A stretch of DNA of 64,000 nucleotides, from assembly GCA_963754045.1 (NCBI GenBank), contig CAVWEN010000002.1, positions 868,001 to 932,000 on the forward strand, read 5' to 3'. A program made the translations under genes and the position numbers. Of this stretch, positions 24,757 through 32,715 are shown piece by piece. The stretch comes from JALZKA01 sp963754045 (GTDB lineage Bacteria; Actinomycetota; Thermoleophilia; Solirubrobacterales; 70-9). The notes beneath the pieces were generated by a model. It was not told the origin of the DNA. It saw only the letters and a program-made list of their open reading frames with translations, and searched no databases. Position 1 is the stretch's first letter. Each line of letters opens with the position of its first letter.

Positions 24757-26156
24757 TCGCCGGGGTGATCGAGGCCGGGGGGGAACTCTCGGTCCTGCTC
24801 TATGTCCTGGCGTTCTCGCTCTTCATCTACGGCTTGATGCAGGGCACCCACCCGACCACGGCCAAGACGGGCAACCTCATCGCCGCCGGAGGTATGGCGG
24901 TTGCCGTGGTCACCACGCTCCTGCTCGACGGCACCGGCAACTGGGGTGTGATCATCGGTGGCCTCGCCGTCGGCACAGCGGTCGGGGTTGTCGCGTCGCT
25001 GCGCGTTCAGATGACCGAGATGCCGCAGATGGTCGCGCTGTACAACGGCGTCGGCGGCGGTGCCGTCGCCCTGATCGCCTGGTCGGAGTTCCGCCATGCG
25101 CCCTCCGACTTCCCGCTCGATGAGTTCATCCCGATCCTGTTCGCTGCGGTGATCGGCTCAGTCTCGTTCTGGGGATCGAACATCGCCTTCGCGAAGCTTC
25201 AGGACCTGATTCCGACCCGCCCGCTCGCTGTTCCCGGCCAGCAGGTCATCAACGGACTGTTGCTGATCGGGCTGATCACGGCTTGTGTCGTCCTAGCGTC
25301 TTCGGACGACCCCTCGGAGGGCATCTTCGTCGCCGTTCTGATCGGCGCGGCATTGCTCGGCAACCTGGTCGTCCTTCCAATCGGCGGGGCCGACATGCCG
25401 GTCGTGATCTCCCTTTTGAACGCATTCACCGGCCTTTCCGCCGCCGCCGCTGGGTTCTCGCTCGACAACGTCGCTCTGATCGTCGCCGGCACCCTCGTCG
25501 GCTCATCGGGAACCCTGCTTACGCTCGAGATGGCGACCGCCATGAACCGCTCGGTCGCCAACATCCTCTTCGCCGGATTCGGTGGGGCGCCCGCGGGCGG
25601 GGCCGGCGCGCCGGGCGAGGAGCGCCCACACACCTCGATCGGCGCCCAGGACGCGGCGATCAAGCTCGCCTACGCGGACTCGGTAGTGATCGTGCCCGGC
25701 TACGGGTTGGCGGTCGCCCAGGCCCAGCACGCCGTCAAAGAGATGGCGAACGCGCTCGAGAGCCGCGGTGTCACCGTCAACTACGCGATTCACCCCGTCG
25801 CGGGACGGATGCCGGGACATATGAACGTGCTGCTCGCGGAGGCCGACGTGCCCTACGAAAAGCTGCGCGAGATGGAGGACATCAATCCCGAGCTGCCGCG
25901 CACCGATGTAGCCGTGGTGATCGGCGCCAACGACGTGACCAACCCCGCCGCCAAGAACGACCCCGACTCTCCGATCGCGGGAATGCCGATCATCGAGGTC
26001 AACGAGGCCCAGCAGGTGATCGTGATCAAGCGATCGATGAGCCCGGGGTTCGCGGGCATCGACAACGACCTCTTCTACCTCGAGAACACCGACATGCTCT
26101 TCGGCGACGCCAAACAGGTCGCCAACGAGATCGCGACCGAAATCGGCAATCTGTAG
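24753..26156 (+). CDS. pntB: NAD(P)(+) transhydrogenase subunit beta
   Basis: A 467-residue subunit with about eight membrane helices (dII) and a C-terminal NADP(H)-binding domain III. GTHPTTAKTGNLIAAGGMAV and MPQMVALYNGVGGGAVALI are conserved membrane parts. VIVPGYGLAVAQAQHAVKEM, HPVAGRMPGHMNVLLAEA, GANDVTNPAAKNDPDSPIAG and KRSMSPGFAGIDNDLFYLEN form the NADP site. The GTG overlaps the pntAB stop as GTGA. Three-gene organisation (AA, AB, B) is usual in actinobacteria. Confidence 0.95.
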   Translation: MIAGVIEAGGELSVLLYVLAFSLFIYGLMQGTHPTTAKTGNLIAAGGMAVAVVTTLLLDGTGNWGVIIGGLAVGTAVGVVASLRVQMTEMPQMVALYNGVGGGAVALIAWSEFRHAPSDFPLDEFIPILFAAVIGSVSFWGSNIAFAKLQDLIPTRPLAVPGQQVINGLLLIGLITACVVLASSDDPSEGIFVAVLIGAALLGNLVVLPIGGADMPVVISLLNAFTGLSAAAAGFSLDNVALIVAGTLVGSSGTLLTLEMATAMNRSVANILFAGFGGAPAGGAGAPGEERPHTSIGAQDAAIKLAYADSVVIVPGYGLAVAQAQHAVKEMANALESRGVTVNYAIHPVAGRMPGHMNVLLAEADVPYEKLREMEDINPELPRTDVAVVIGANDVTNPAAKNDPDSPIAGMPIIEVNEAQQVIVIKRSMSPGFAGIDNDLFYLENTDMLFGDAKQVANEIATEIGNL

Positions 26157-26169
26157 CGCCTGTTCGCGG

Positions 26170-26415
26170 TCAGGCGCTTCGGTCGGGCCCACCGCGACGC
26201 ACGCGCGGCGTCGCCCAGCCGACGATGCCGCCCAGGGCTCCGACGATCAGCAGAGCGAAGATCAGCGGGATCGTCGTGTTGACGAATAGGAAGCGGACCT
26301 CGACCTCCTGCAGGTTCTGGAGGATCAGGATCGCCATCACCAGCGCCGTGAATCCGAGCGCGTAGCGCTTCCAGCCGGGACCATCCTTGCTCTGGGCGGT
26401 GGGGTTCGTGTCCAT
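26170..26415 (-). CDS. LapA-domain (DUF1049) membrane protein
   Basis: An 81-residue membrane protein with two helices (YALGFTALVMAILILQNLQE and TIPLIFALLIVGALGGIVGW), linked by QEVEVRFLFVNTTIP, the signature of LapA/DUF1049 proteins. In proteobacteria LapA acts in lipopolysaccharide assembly; in actinobacteria the role is unknown. ATG 26415 lies 6 bases after a TACGGT hexamer with no ribosome site, indicating a leaderless mRNA. Confidence 0.8.
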   Translation of the reverse strand: MDTNPTAQSKDGPGWKRYALGFTALVMAILILQNLQEVEVRFLFVNTTIPLIFALLIVGALGGIVGWATPRVRRGGPDRSA

Positions 26416-26421
26416 GGTGAG

Positions 26422-26427
26422 ACCGTA
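26422..26427 (-). promoter_or_regulatory. -10 hexamer TACGGT, leaderless promoter of the LapA-like gene
   Basis: On the minus strand TACGGT is followed by CTCACC and the ATG. The six-base gap places the transcript start at the start codon. Confidence 0.55.
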
Positions 26428-26477
26428 CCCGCATACGTCGTGGTTGACCCGTCACGTTCTGCGGGGTCGGCCCGGGT

Positions 26478-27389
26478 ATGCGGCGGATTCGCGACTCTCG
26501 CGGCCAGGTGAGCTCGGAGTGGGTGGGGTTGGTGCTGGTCGTCGTGCTCGCATTCGCCAGCCTGCAGGTTGCCGGCGCCCGCGTGCCGGGCACGGCGCTC
26601 GCCGTGGCGATCGCGAAGAAGATCGCCTGCGCGGCGAGCCTGGGCGAGGGGTGTGGGGGCGAGGCGTCGGACCTCGTGCTGGCCTACGGGCCTGAGCTGG
26701 CGGCGCTGGTCGGCGAACACCTGCCCCGCCTCGACTACGAGGAGGGGATGCGCGCCCTTCCGGTTGACTTCCGCTCCTGCCGCGATGACGGCTGCGCCGA
26801 GGGCGGCCAGCGGGGCGCGGTGCAAGCATCGCTGGCAGGCGAGCCCGTCACGGTCTTTACTCACGTGATCGATTGTCGGCGGCCCGCCGCGGCTGAACGC
26901 GACGGCTTCGGCTGCGACGGCGAGCGCCTCGGGAAGGTGTACCTGCAGTACTGGCTCTACTACCCCGGCAGCCACACCTCGTTCTGGGGCGAGGCGGGCC
27001 ACCACGCGGACGATTTCGAGTCGCTCCAAGTCAGGGTCGGCCCGGATGGGGTCGAGGCCAGGGCCAGTTCGCACAACGGCTACAACGGCCACTCGGCGGA
27101 CCCGATCAACGACATCGCCTTCACACCGAAGCAGAGCGGCTGGTCGGACGCGACCGGCCGTTACTCGATCTCGGGTGGCAGTCACGCAGGCCGGGTGGGA
27201 GCGCCGCCCGGCGCCCCGGTCCGGCGACCCAGCTCGCTCCCAAGCGGGCCCCCGCGCTGGACCGAGGCGGCGGCGATCCGGGTGATCCCGCTCTCGTCCC
27301 TGCGCGACGCGTGGGACGACTACGAGTTCGAGGTCACGCCGCCCTGGGACAAGGAGGTCTTTCGTGACCCCGAGTCCCGCCGAACCTGA
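26478..27389 (+). CDS. Pilin-like N-terminus fused to a Vps62-like exported domain
   Basis: A 303-residue protein. The N-terminus RDSRGQVSSEWVGLVLVVVL looks like a Flp/TadE-type prepilin segment: a charged leader, Gly before the hydrophobic helix, and Glu at +5 (G-QVSSE). The outer domain has CAASLGEGCGG, then YLQYWLYYPGSHTSFWGEAG, HHADDFESLQVRVGPDG and SSHNGYNGHSADP. These resemble the Vps62-type domain, where HxxDxE/W patterns recur. Three Cys pairs may form disulfides. No known gene for a pilus assembly protein lies next to it. Function is unknown; both domain matches are by eye. Confidence 0.6.
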   Translation: MRRIRDSRGQVSSEWVGLVLVVVLAFASLQVAGARVPGTALAVAIAKKIACAASLGEGCGGEASDLVLAYGPELAALVGEHLPRLDYEEGMRALPVDFRSCRDDGCAEGGQRGAVQASLAGEPVTVFTHVIDCRRPAAAERDGFGCDGERLGKVYLQYWLYYPGSHTSFWGEAGHHADDFESLQVRVGPDGVEARASSHNGYNGHSADPINDIAFTPKQSGWSDATGRYSISGGSHAGRVGAPPGAPVRRPSSLPSGPPRWTEAAAIRVIPLSSLRDAWDDYEFEVTPPWDKEVFRDPESRRT

Positions 27390-27438
27390 GCCCGTTGGCA
27401 CCTTTCGTGTACATCGCACCCATAACTCGCCAACGGGG

Positions 27439-28047
27439 CTAGAGCCCCAGGCGGCCGAGCATCCAGTCGGCGTGCGCGACGATCCGTTCGATCGGGTAGC
27501 GCTCGGGGTCGTCGAGGATCAGCCGGGCGCCGTCCTCGGATGTGGCCTGCATCGTCAGCGCGGTCAACTCCGGGTCGGGCAACTCATCGCCACTGCCGAG
27601 AATCTCGGGCGCCAGCGCGGCAAGTTGATCGGTGACGCCGCGTCGCACCAGTACCGCCCGCTCGCGCAGCACCTCGGGGGTGCCCTCGGGGGGCACCAGG
27701 ACCAGGCGCCAGGTCACGGGTTCGTCGCGCACCGCCTCGAGAAATGCGCGCAGCCCGTCGAGCAGGATCTGACGCGGCTTCCCTTCGCCGCGCTTCGGCA
27801 GCAGAGCCATGAGCTGCTCCACGGCTCGCGCTCCTTCGCGTTCGACGAGCGCGTGCAAAAGGCCCGTGAGATCGTCGAAGTGCCTGTAGACCACCGGCCG
27901 GCTGATACCCGATTCCCGGGCGACGAGATCGATCGAGATTCCGTGGAAGCCGCGCTCGCCAACGAGCGTCTTCGTCGTGTCCAGGATCTGCTCCCGGCGT
28001 TCGGGGCCGGTCATGCGAAGGCTTTTCGTGGAAGCTGCAGTCGTCAT
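27439..28047 (-). CDS. TetR-family transcriptional regulator
   Basis: A 202-residue regulator. The N-terminal helix-turn-helix is GPERREQILDTTKTLVGERG followed by FHGISIDLVARESGISRPVVYRHF, typical TetR sequence. The C-terminal ligand domain follows (RLVLVPPEGTPEVLRERAVL). ATG 28047 is preferred over 28101, which would place the start inside the operator and the monooxygenase promoter. It is divergent from a flavin monooxygenase gene, with a perfect inverted repeat between them. It probably represses both genes until a substrate of the monooxygenase binds; that is inference from layout. Confidence 0.88.
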   Translation of the reverse strand: MTTAASTKSLRMTGPERREQILDTTKTLVGERGFHGISIDLVARESGISRPVVYRHFDDLTGLLHALVEREGARAVEQLMALLPKRGEGKPRQILLDGLRAFLEAVRDEPVTWRLVLVPPEGTPEVLRERAVLVRRGVTDQLAALAPEILGSGDELPDPELTALTMQATSEDGARLILDDPERYPIERIVAHADWMLGRLGL

Positions 28048-28074
28048 CGGATGAGGCTTGCTACAGTAACGTAA

Positions 28075-28090
28075 CTTACAGTAGTGTAAG
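28075..28090. promoter_or_regulatory. Probable TetR operator, inverted repeat
   Basis: CTTACA-GTAG-TGTAAG is a perfect 6-4-6 inverted repeat in the 47-base divergent region. TACAGTA occurs twice (28062-28068, 28078-28084), spaced 16 bases, so two repressor dimers may bind. Confidence 0.6.
28082..28087 (+). promoter_or_regulatory. -10 hexamer TAGTGT of the monooxygenase gene, inside the operator
   Basis: TAGTGT ends 7 bases before ATG 28095, so the transcript would be leaderless. The hexamer lies within the inverted repeat, so a bound TetR dimer would block it directly. Confidence 0.5.
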
Positions 28091-28094
28091 CACA

Positions 28095-29639
28095 ATGACA
28101 AGCATCACCGCTACAACCAGCGCCCCGTCGGTGCCCGATTACGACGTGATCATCGTCGGTACAGGGTTCAGCGGTCTCGGCATGGGGATCAAGCTGAAGG
28201 AGGCGGGCAACCACGACTTCATCATCATCGAGAAGGCCGAGTCGGTGGCGGGCACCTGGCGCGAGAACACCTACCCGGGTTGCGCCTGCGACGTGCCCTC
28301 GCACATGTACTCCTTCTCCTTCGAGCAGAGCCCGGAGTGGACCCGGATGTACGCCCCCCAGCAGGAGATCCGCTCCTATCTCGAGCACTGCGCCGATAAG
28401 TACGGGCTTCGCTCCCACCTGCGCCTCAACACCAGCGCGGTCAGCGCGACCTGGGATGAGGAAGCCGGCCTGTGGCGCTGCGTCGGTGAGGGCCCTGACG
28501 GGCGCGTCGAGATGACTGCGCGGTTTGCGGTGTCCGGCATCGGTGGGCTTCATGTCCCGTCCAAGCCCATGCTCGACGGTCTCGAGAGCTTCGAGGGGCC
28601 GGTGTTTCACTCGGCCGAGTGGGACCACGAGGTGAACCTGGCGGGCAAGCGAGTCGCCGTCGTCGGCACCGGAGCGAGCGCGATCCAGTTCGTCCCCGAA
28701 ATTGCCGGTGACGTCGCGCAGCTTGACCTCTATCAGCGGACCGCGCCATGGGTCCTGCCCAAGCTCGACCGTGCGATCTCGCGTTTCGAACGCTCGATTT
28801 ACCGCCGCTTCCCGGCTCTCCAGCGCGCCTACCGCCGCGGCATCTACGCGTTCCTCGAGACGATCATCGTGCGCGGCGTCAACAGCCGCCGGTTCGGCAA
28901 GCTCTTCGAGGCCGCCGGCCGGCGCAACCTCCGTCGCCACGTCGCCGATCCCGCCAAGCGCGAGAAGCTGATGCCGCATTACGAGTTCGGCTGCAAACGC
29001 CTGCTGATGTCGAATACGTATTACCCGGCGCTGGGCCGCGACAACGCCGCCGTAATCACCGACGAGATCGCGCAGGTCGGCCCTCGTTCGATCACGGCGG
29101 CCGACGGCGTTACCCGCGAGGCCGACGTGATCATCTTCGGCACCGGATTCGACCCCCAGGCGGTGGCGAGGGCCGTCGAGATCACCGGTGAGGGAGGGGT
29201 CAACCTCGACGAGCATTGGCACAAAACCGGGATCCAGGCCCACAGGGGCCTGATGATGAGCGGCTTTCCGAACCTCTTCCTCCTTCTCGGCCCCAACACC
29301 GGCCTGGGCCACAACTCGGTCGTCTTCATGATCGAGTGCCAGATCCGGCTCACGTTGCAGGCAATGGATGCGGCGCGTGTCAGGGGCGCCACCGTGGCCC
29401 CGACCGAGGCCGCGCAGAACTCTTACAACGACCACATCCAGGGCGAGCTCAACGAGGCGGTGTGGTCGCGCAGCTGCAAGAGCTGGTACCTCGACGCGAA
29501 CGGCCGCAACATCACGCTCTGGCCCGGCGAGAGCTTCAGGTTTTATCGCGCGACCCGCCGCATCGACGAGTCGGAGTACGAGTTCGAGCAGGTGGCGCCC
29601 ACTCCCGAGCCCGAGCCGGCGCTGGCCAACGCCGGCTAG
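28095..29639 (+). CDS. Flavin-containing / Baeyer-Villiger-type monooxygenase
   Basis: A 514-residue FAD- and NADPH-dependent monooxygenase. The FAD motif VIIVGTGFSGLGMGIKL lies near residue 18. GTWRENTYPGCACDVPSHMY is the conserved active-site region. The fingerprint FEGPVFHSAEWDH fits F-x-G-x-x-x-H-x-x-x-W. The second Rossmann motif RVAVVGTGASAIQFVPEIA binds NADPH. Such enzymes insert oxygen into ketones or oxidise hydrocarbon and steroid-like substrates. Expression is probably controlled by the adjacent TetR regulator. The substrate is unknown. Confidence 0.9.
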   Translation: MTSITATTSAPSVPDYDVIIVGTGFSGLGMGIKLKEAGNHDFIIIEKAESVAGTWRENTYPGCACDVPSHMYSFSFEQSPEWTRMYAPQQEIRSYLEHCADKYGLRSHLRLNTSAVSATWDEEAGLWRCVGEGPDGRVEMTARFAVSGIGGLHVPSKPMLDGLESFEGPVFHSAEWDHEVNLAGKRVAVVGTGASAIQFVPEIAGDVAQLDLYQRTAPWVLPKLDRAISRFERSIYRRFPALQRAYRRGIYAFLETIIVRGVNSRRFGKLFEAAGRRNLRRHVADPAKREKLMPHYEFGCKRLLMSNTYYPALGRDNAAVITDEIAQVGPRSITAADGVTREADVIIFGTGFDPQAVARAVEITGEGGVNLDEHWHKTGIQAHRGLMMSGFPNLFLLLGPNTGLGHNSVVFMIECQIRLTLQAMDAARVRGATVAPTEAAQNSYNDHIQGELNEAVWSRSCKSWYLDANGRNITLWPGESFRFYRATRRIDESEYEFEQVAPTPEPEPALANAG

Positions 29640-29682
29640 GGAAGTCCTCGCCGCGGTCGCGGCCTGTTTACTTACGCGCCCG

Positions 29683-30639
29683 ATGACGGACGCCCTCACC
29701 GACCCCAGGTCCGACCTTGGCAAGTCACCACCACTCGTACTGATTGGCGGCTCCGGCCGCAGCGGCACGCATGCGATCTCCGAACTGCTTGATCGGCATC
29801 CGCGGTACGAGGCCGTGCCGATTGAGGCGCGCTTCCACGCCAAGCCGCGCGGGTTCCCGGATCTGCTAGCGGGGGAGGTGAGTCGCGACGAGTTCGTCCA
29901 CAAGCTGCGCAACTTCTGGTGGCAACGGATCCCAGCCGGATCGTTCATGCCCGCGCTGATGCCACGGACTCCGCTGGGGCGCGGCGATCGCGGCCTCCAT
30001 CGCCTGATGAATAAGGACCGCTTCGACGCCGCTGTGGATCGGTTCGAGGCCGCCTACGCCGACGACGCTGCGGCCGCCTGTCGCGCGCTGTTTCTGGAGT
30101 TGCTGTGGCCGATCGCCGCCGAGCCGGGTCGTCCGGGGCTGGTTGAGATGACGACCGACAACGTGATCCAGGGCGCGACACTGAGTCGGCTCTTTCCCGA
30201 GGCGAAGTTCGTGTTGACCGTTCGTGACGGTCGCGATGCCGGGTCGTCGAAGGTCGCCCGCCGCCAGCGCTCGCACCATCCGACCGAGGCGTTCTCCGGT
30301 GTGGACTGGTGGCTCGAGCGGATGAGGCGGGTTGAAGCAGGCCTGGCGGCGATCCCGCCCGGTCGCGTCCACGTCGTGGTGCTCGATCTCCTGGTCGGCG
30401 ACGCCCGCGACGAGCTCTACGCCGGGCTGCTGCGGTTTCTCGACCTGCCGGACAAGCCGCGCATCCACCGCTACTTCGACGCGAAGATGAATCCGCGGCG
30501 CGCACACCGTGAGCGCTGGCGCGAGGGCTTGGACGATGGCGAGCAAGCGAGCCTCACCGACCACTATCTCGCCGCGCTCGACGAGCTCGAAACGGCTGGA
30601 TCACGGACGGCGCCTCTGCTCCGTGCGGCGTTGACCTAG
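29683..30639 (+). CDS. Sulfotransferase family protein
   Basis: A 318-residue PAPS-dependent sulfotransferase-like protein. LVLIGGSGRSGTHAISELLD (residues about 15-34) is the 5'-phosphosulfate loop. FVLTVRDGRDAGSSKVARRQ (about 177-196) is the 3'-phosphate loop with the R-D-x-R-D pattern and Ser. VHVVVLDLLVGDARDELYAG (about 229-248) matches the third conserved segment. The acceptor (lipid, sugar or protein) cannot be told. ATG 29683 is chosen; the frame is open further upstream only across the monooxygenase gene. It follows that gene by 43 bases and may be co-transcribed. Confidence 0.8.
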   Translation: MTDALTDPRSDLGKSPPLVLIGGSGRSGTHAISELLDRHPRYEAVPIEARFHAKPRGFPDLLAGEVSRDEFVHKLRNFWWQRIPAGSFMPALMPRTPLGRGDRGLHRLMNKDRFDAAVDRFEAAYADDAAAACRALFLELLWPIAAEPGRPGLVEMTTDNVIQGATLSRLFPEAKFVLTVRDGRDAGSSKVARRQRSHHPTEAFSGVDWWLERMRRVEAGLAAIPPGRVHVVVLDLLVGDARDELYAGLLRFLDLPDKPRIHRYFDAKMNPRRAHRERWREGLDDGEQASLTDHYLAALDELETAGSRTAPLLRAALT

Positions 30640-30643
30640 CGGA

Positions 30644-31411
30644 CTACTTGGGCGGCATGCGCAGAGCGCCGTCGAGCCGGATCGTCTCGCCGTTGAGGAC
30701 CGGGTTCTCGACGATCTGGCGTGCGAGCTGCGCGTACTCGGGCGGCGCACCAAGGCGCTTTGGAAATGGCACTCCGGCACCAAGAGCGGCGCGAGCCTCT
30801 TCGGGCAGCGCTGCCAAGAGCGGTGTGTCGAAGAGTCCTGGTGCGATCGTGCAGACGCGAATCCCGCGGCCCGAGAGGTCGCGCGCGGCAGGCAGGGTGA
30901 GGCTCACCACTCCGCCCTTCGATGCCGCGTAGGCGGCCTGGCCGATCTGCCCGTCGTAGGCGGCGATCGACGCCGTGTTTACGCATACGCCCCGCTCATC
31001 GTCGGGCCCGGGCTCGTTCTCAGACATCGCGGTGGCGGCGAGCCGCAGCACGTTAAACGTGCCGATCAGATTCACCTTGACGACGTTGGAGAAGAGTTCA
31101 AGGTCGTGCGGGCCGTTCTTGGAGGAGACCCGCTGGGCCCAACCGATCCCCGCGCAGCAGACCGAGATCCGAAGCCCACCTTCGTGGGCGTGGGCGGCGT
31201 CCACCGCCGCCTGGACCTGGTGGGCCTCCAGCACGTTCGCCTCGACGAATGCCGCGCGGTCGCCCAGATCGGCGACCAGCGCCTCGCCCTTCTCGGCGTT
31301 CAAGTCGGCAACGGTCACGGTTGCCCCTGCGGCGTGCAGCTCACGCGCGGTTGCCTCGCCGAGGCCCGAGGCCCCGCCGTTGACTAGTGCGCTTGCGCCC
31401 TCCACCTGCAT
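30644..31411 (-). CDS. Short-chain dehydrogenase (3-hydroxyacyl-CoA dehydrogenase type 2-like)
   Basis: A 255-residue SDR. The cofactor motif is NGGASGLGEATARELHAAGA (T-G-x-x-x-G-x-G variant), Asp in VTVADLN favours NAD, and the active site is NTASIAAYDGQIGQAAYAAS with Ser, Tyr and Lys (YAASK). The sequence pattern, including the CCAGIGWAQRV segment and the FPKRLGAPPEYAQLARQIVE tail, is typical of HSD17B10-like enzymes that oxidise 3-hydroxyacyl-CoA, as in beta-oxidation. ATG 31411 is used; 31456 adds 15 residues. Its end nearly abuts the convergent sulfotransferase gene (4 bases). Confidence 0.87.
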   Translation of the reverse strand: MQVEGASALVNGGASGLGEATARELHAAGATVTVADLNAEKGEALVADLGDRAAFVEANVLEAHQVQAAVDAAHAHEGGLRISVCCAGIGWAQRVSSKNGPHDLELFSNVVKVNLIGTFNVLRLAATAMSENEPGPDDERGVCVNTASIAAYDGQIGQAAYAASKGGVVSLTLPAARDLSGRGIRVCTIAPGLFDTPLLAALPEEARAALGAGVPFPKRLGAPPEYAQLARQIVENPVLNGETIRLDGALRMPPK

Positions 31412-31488
31412 TGCGCGCGGCAGCCTACGGGATTGGCGAGCCGAAGCAGCGGGCAACGGGCGCGTAACGAATGCCCGCCACGCGGCAC

Positions 31489-31494
31489 TAGGGT
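31489..31494 (+). promoter_or_regulatory. -10 hexamer TAGGGT directly before egtB
   Basis: TAGGGT, then six bases (TTCACC), then ATC at 31501. The spacing equals that of the LapA-like gene, where the codon is ATG. It marks 31501 as the likely transcript start and translation start. Confidence 0.5.
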
Positions 31495-31500
31495 TTCACC

Positions 31501-32715
31501 ATCGCGACCGCCTCCGCCAGCACGACATCCAAACAGGACATCGCCGGGCGCTTCGCCGAGGCACGCGCGATGACGCTGCGCCTCGTCGAGCCCCTTACCG
31601 ACGATCAGCTGAACACCGTCTACTCGGACATCCTCAGCCCATTGGCCTGGGATCTCGGCCACATCGCGAACTTCGAGGAGCTGTGGCTGGTCCAGCGCAT
31701 CGGCGGTCGCGAACCGATGTCTGGCGATCTCGGCCGCTTCTACGACGCGATCGAGAACCCGCGGGCGACTCGCAACGAGCTGCCGATCCTGCGCGGCGAC
31801 GAGCTGCGCGTCTACATGGAGGAGGTGCGCCAGCGCATGCTGGAGGTTCTGGAGGGCCTCGAGCTCGGCGACACCGACGACGAGCTCCTGCGCGGCGGTT
31901 TCGTCTATGAACTGATCCTCGCCCACGAGCACCAGCACAACGAGACGATGCTCCAACTCCTGCAGATGGTCGACCGCTACGAGCCCGTCGTTGTCGATCC
32001 GGCGGTTACGGCCGAGCCGGTGGCAGACGGCCCGGAGACCGTGCGCGTCGATGGCGGCGCACACGAGATCGGCGCTGGTCCGTCCGGGTTCGCCTACGAC
32101 AACGAGCGTCCGCGTCACACGGTCGAGCTGGCGCCGTTCGAGGTCGATCGCACCCCCGTGACCAACGGCGACTACGCCAGCTTTGTCGAGGAGACGGGCG
32201 CCGACCCGCCGCTGTACTGGGAGCGGGACGGTGAGGGCGGCTGGGTTCGAACTGCGATGGGAGCCGCCCGGGAACTCGATCGTGCTCACCCCGTGGTCCA
32301 TGTGGACTTCACGGGCGCCGAGCGATTCGCACGCTGGGCAGGCAAGCGGCTGCCGACCGAGGTCGAGTGGGAGGCGGCCGCCGCGGGTGCCGATAGCGAG
32401 CGGGCCAACCTCGACCTGCTGGGCTTTGGGACGGCGCCGGCCGGCGCCTACGCCGACGCTCCATCGCAGGCGGGAGCCGTGCAGATGCTCGGCGACATCT
32501 GGGAGTGGACGAGCTCACACTTCAAGGGCTATCCAGGCTTCGCTGCGTTTCCGTACGAGGAGTACTCGAAGGTATTCTTCGGTCCCGAGCACCGCGTGCT
32601 GCGCGGCGGATCATGGGCATCGCGGCGCAGCGTCTTGCGCACCTCGTTCCGAAACTGGGATCTACCCGAGCGGAGGCAGATCTTTTCCGGTCTGCGCTGC
32701 GTAAGGGACGTTTAA
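31501..32715 (+). CDS. egtB: Ergothioneine sulfoxide synthase EgtB, apparent ATC start
   Basis: EgtB uses iron to join trimethylhistidine (hercynine) with a thiol donor, the second step of ergothioneine synthesis. From ATC 31501 the protein has 404 residues. The DinB-like domain carries the His ligands in DLGHIANFEELWL (His about 54) and HEHQHNETML (His about 142 and 146). The C-terminal sulfatase-modifying-factor-like domain has EVDRTPVTNGDYASF, GKRLPTEVEWEAA and VLRGGSWASRRSVLRTSFRN. The helix before the first ATG (31570), IAGRFAEARAMTLRLVEPL, is conserved in EgtB, yet the 23 codons upstream hold no ATG, GTG, TTG or CTG. Its TAA overlaps the egtD ATG. Confidence 0.9.
   Translation: MATASASTTSKQDIAGRFAEARAMTLRLVEPLTDDQLNTVYSDILSPLAWDLGHIANFEELWLVQRIGGREPMSGDLGRFYDAIENPRATRNELPILRGDELRVYMEEVRQRMLEVLEGLELGDTDDELLRGGFVYELILAHEHQHNETMLQLLQMVDRYEPVVVDPAVTAEPVADGPETVRVDGGAHEIGAGPSGFAYDNERPRHTVELAPFEVDRTPVTNGDYASFVEETGADPPLYWERDGEGGWVRTAMGAARELDRAHPVVHVDFTGAERFARWAGKRLPTEVEWEAAAAGADSERANLDLLGFGTAPAGAYADAPSQAGAVQMLGDIWEWTSSHFKGYPGFAAFPYEEYSKVFFGPEHRVLRGGSWASRRSVLRTSFRNWDLPERRQIFSGLRCVRDV

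Noticed and set aside
27388..27440. Possible terminator between the pilin-like gene and tetR
   Set aside because: GAGCCCGTTGGC and GCCAACGGGGCT could pair, but the loop is 28 bases and a bulge is needed, so support is too weak to list.
28044..29948. Minus-strand open frame of 634 codons
   Set aside because: It mirrors the flavin monooxygenase. Codon composition is typical of an antisense frame and no family is recognised.
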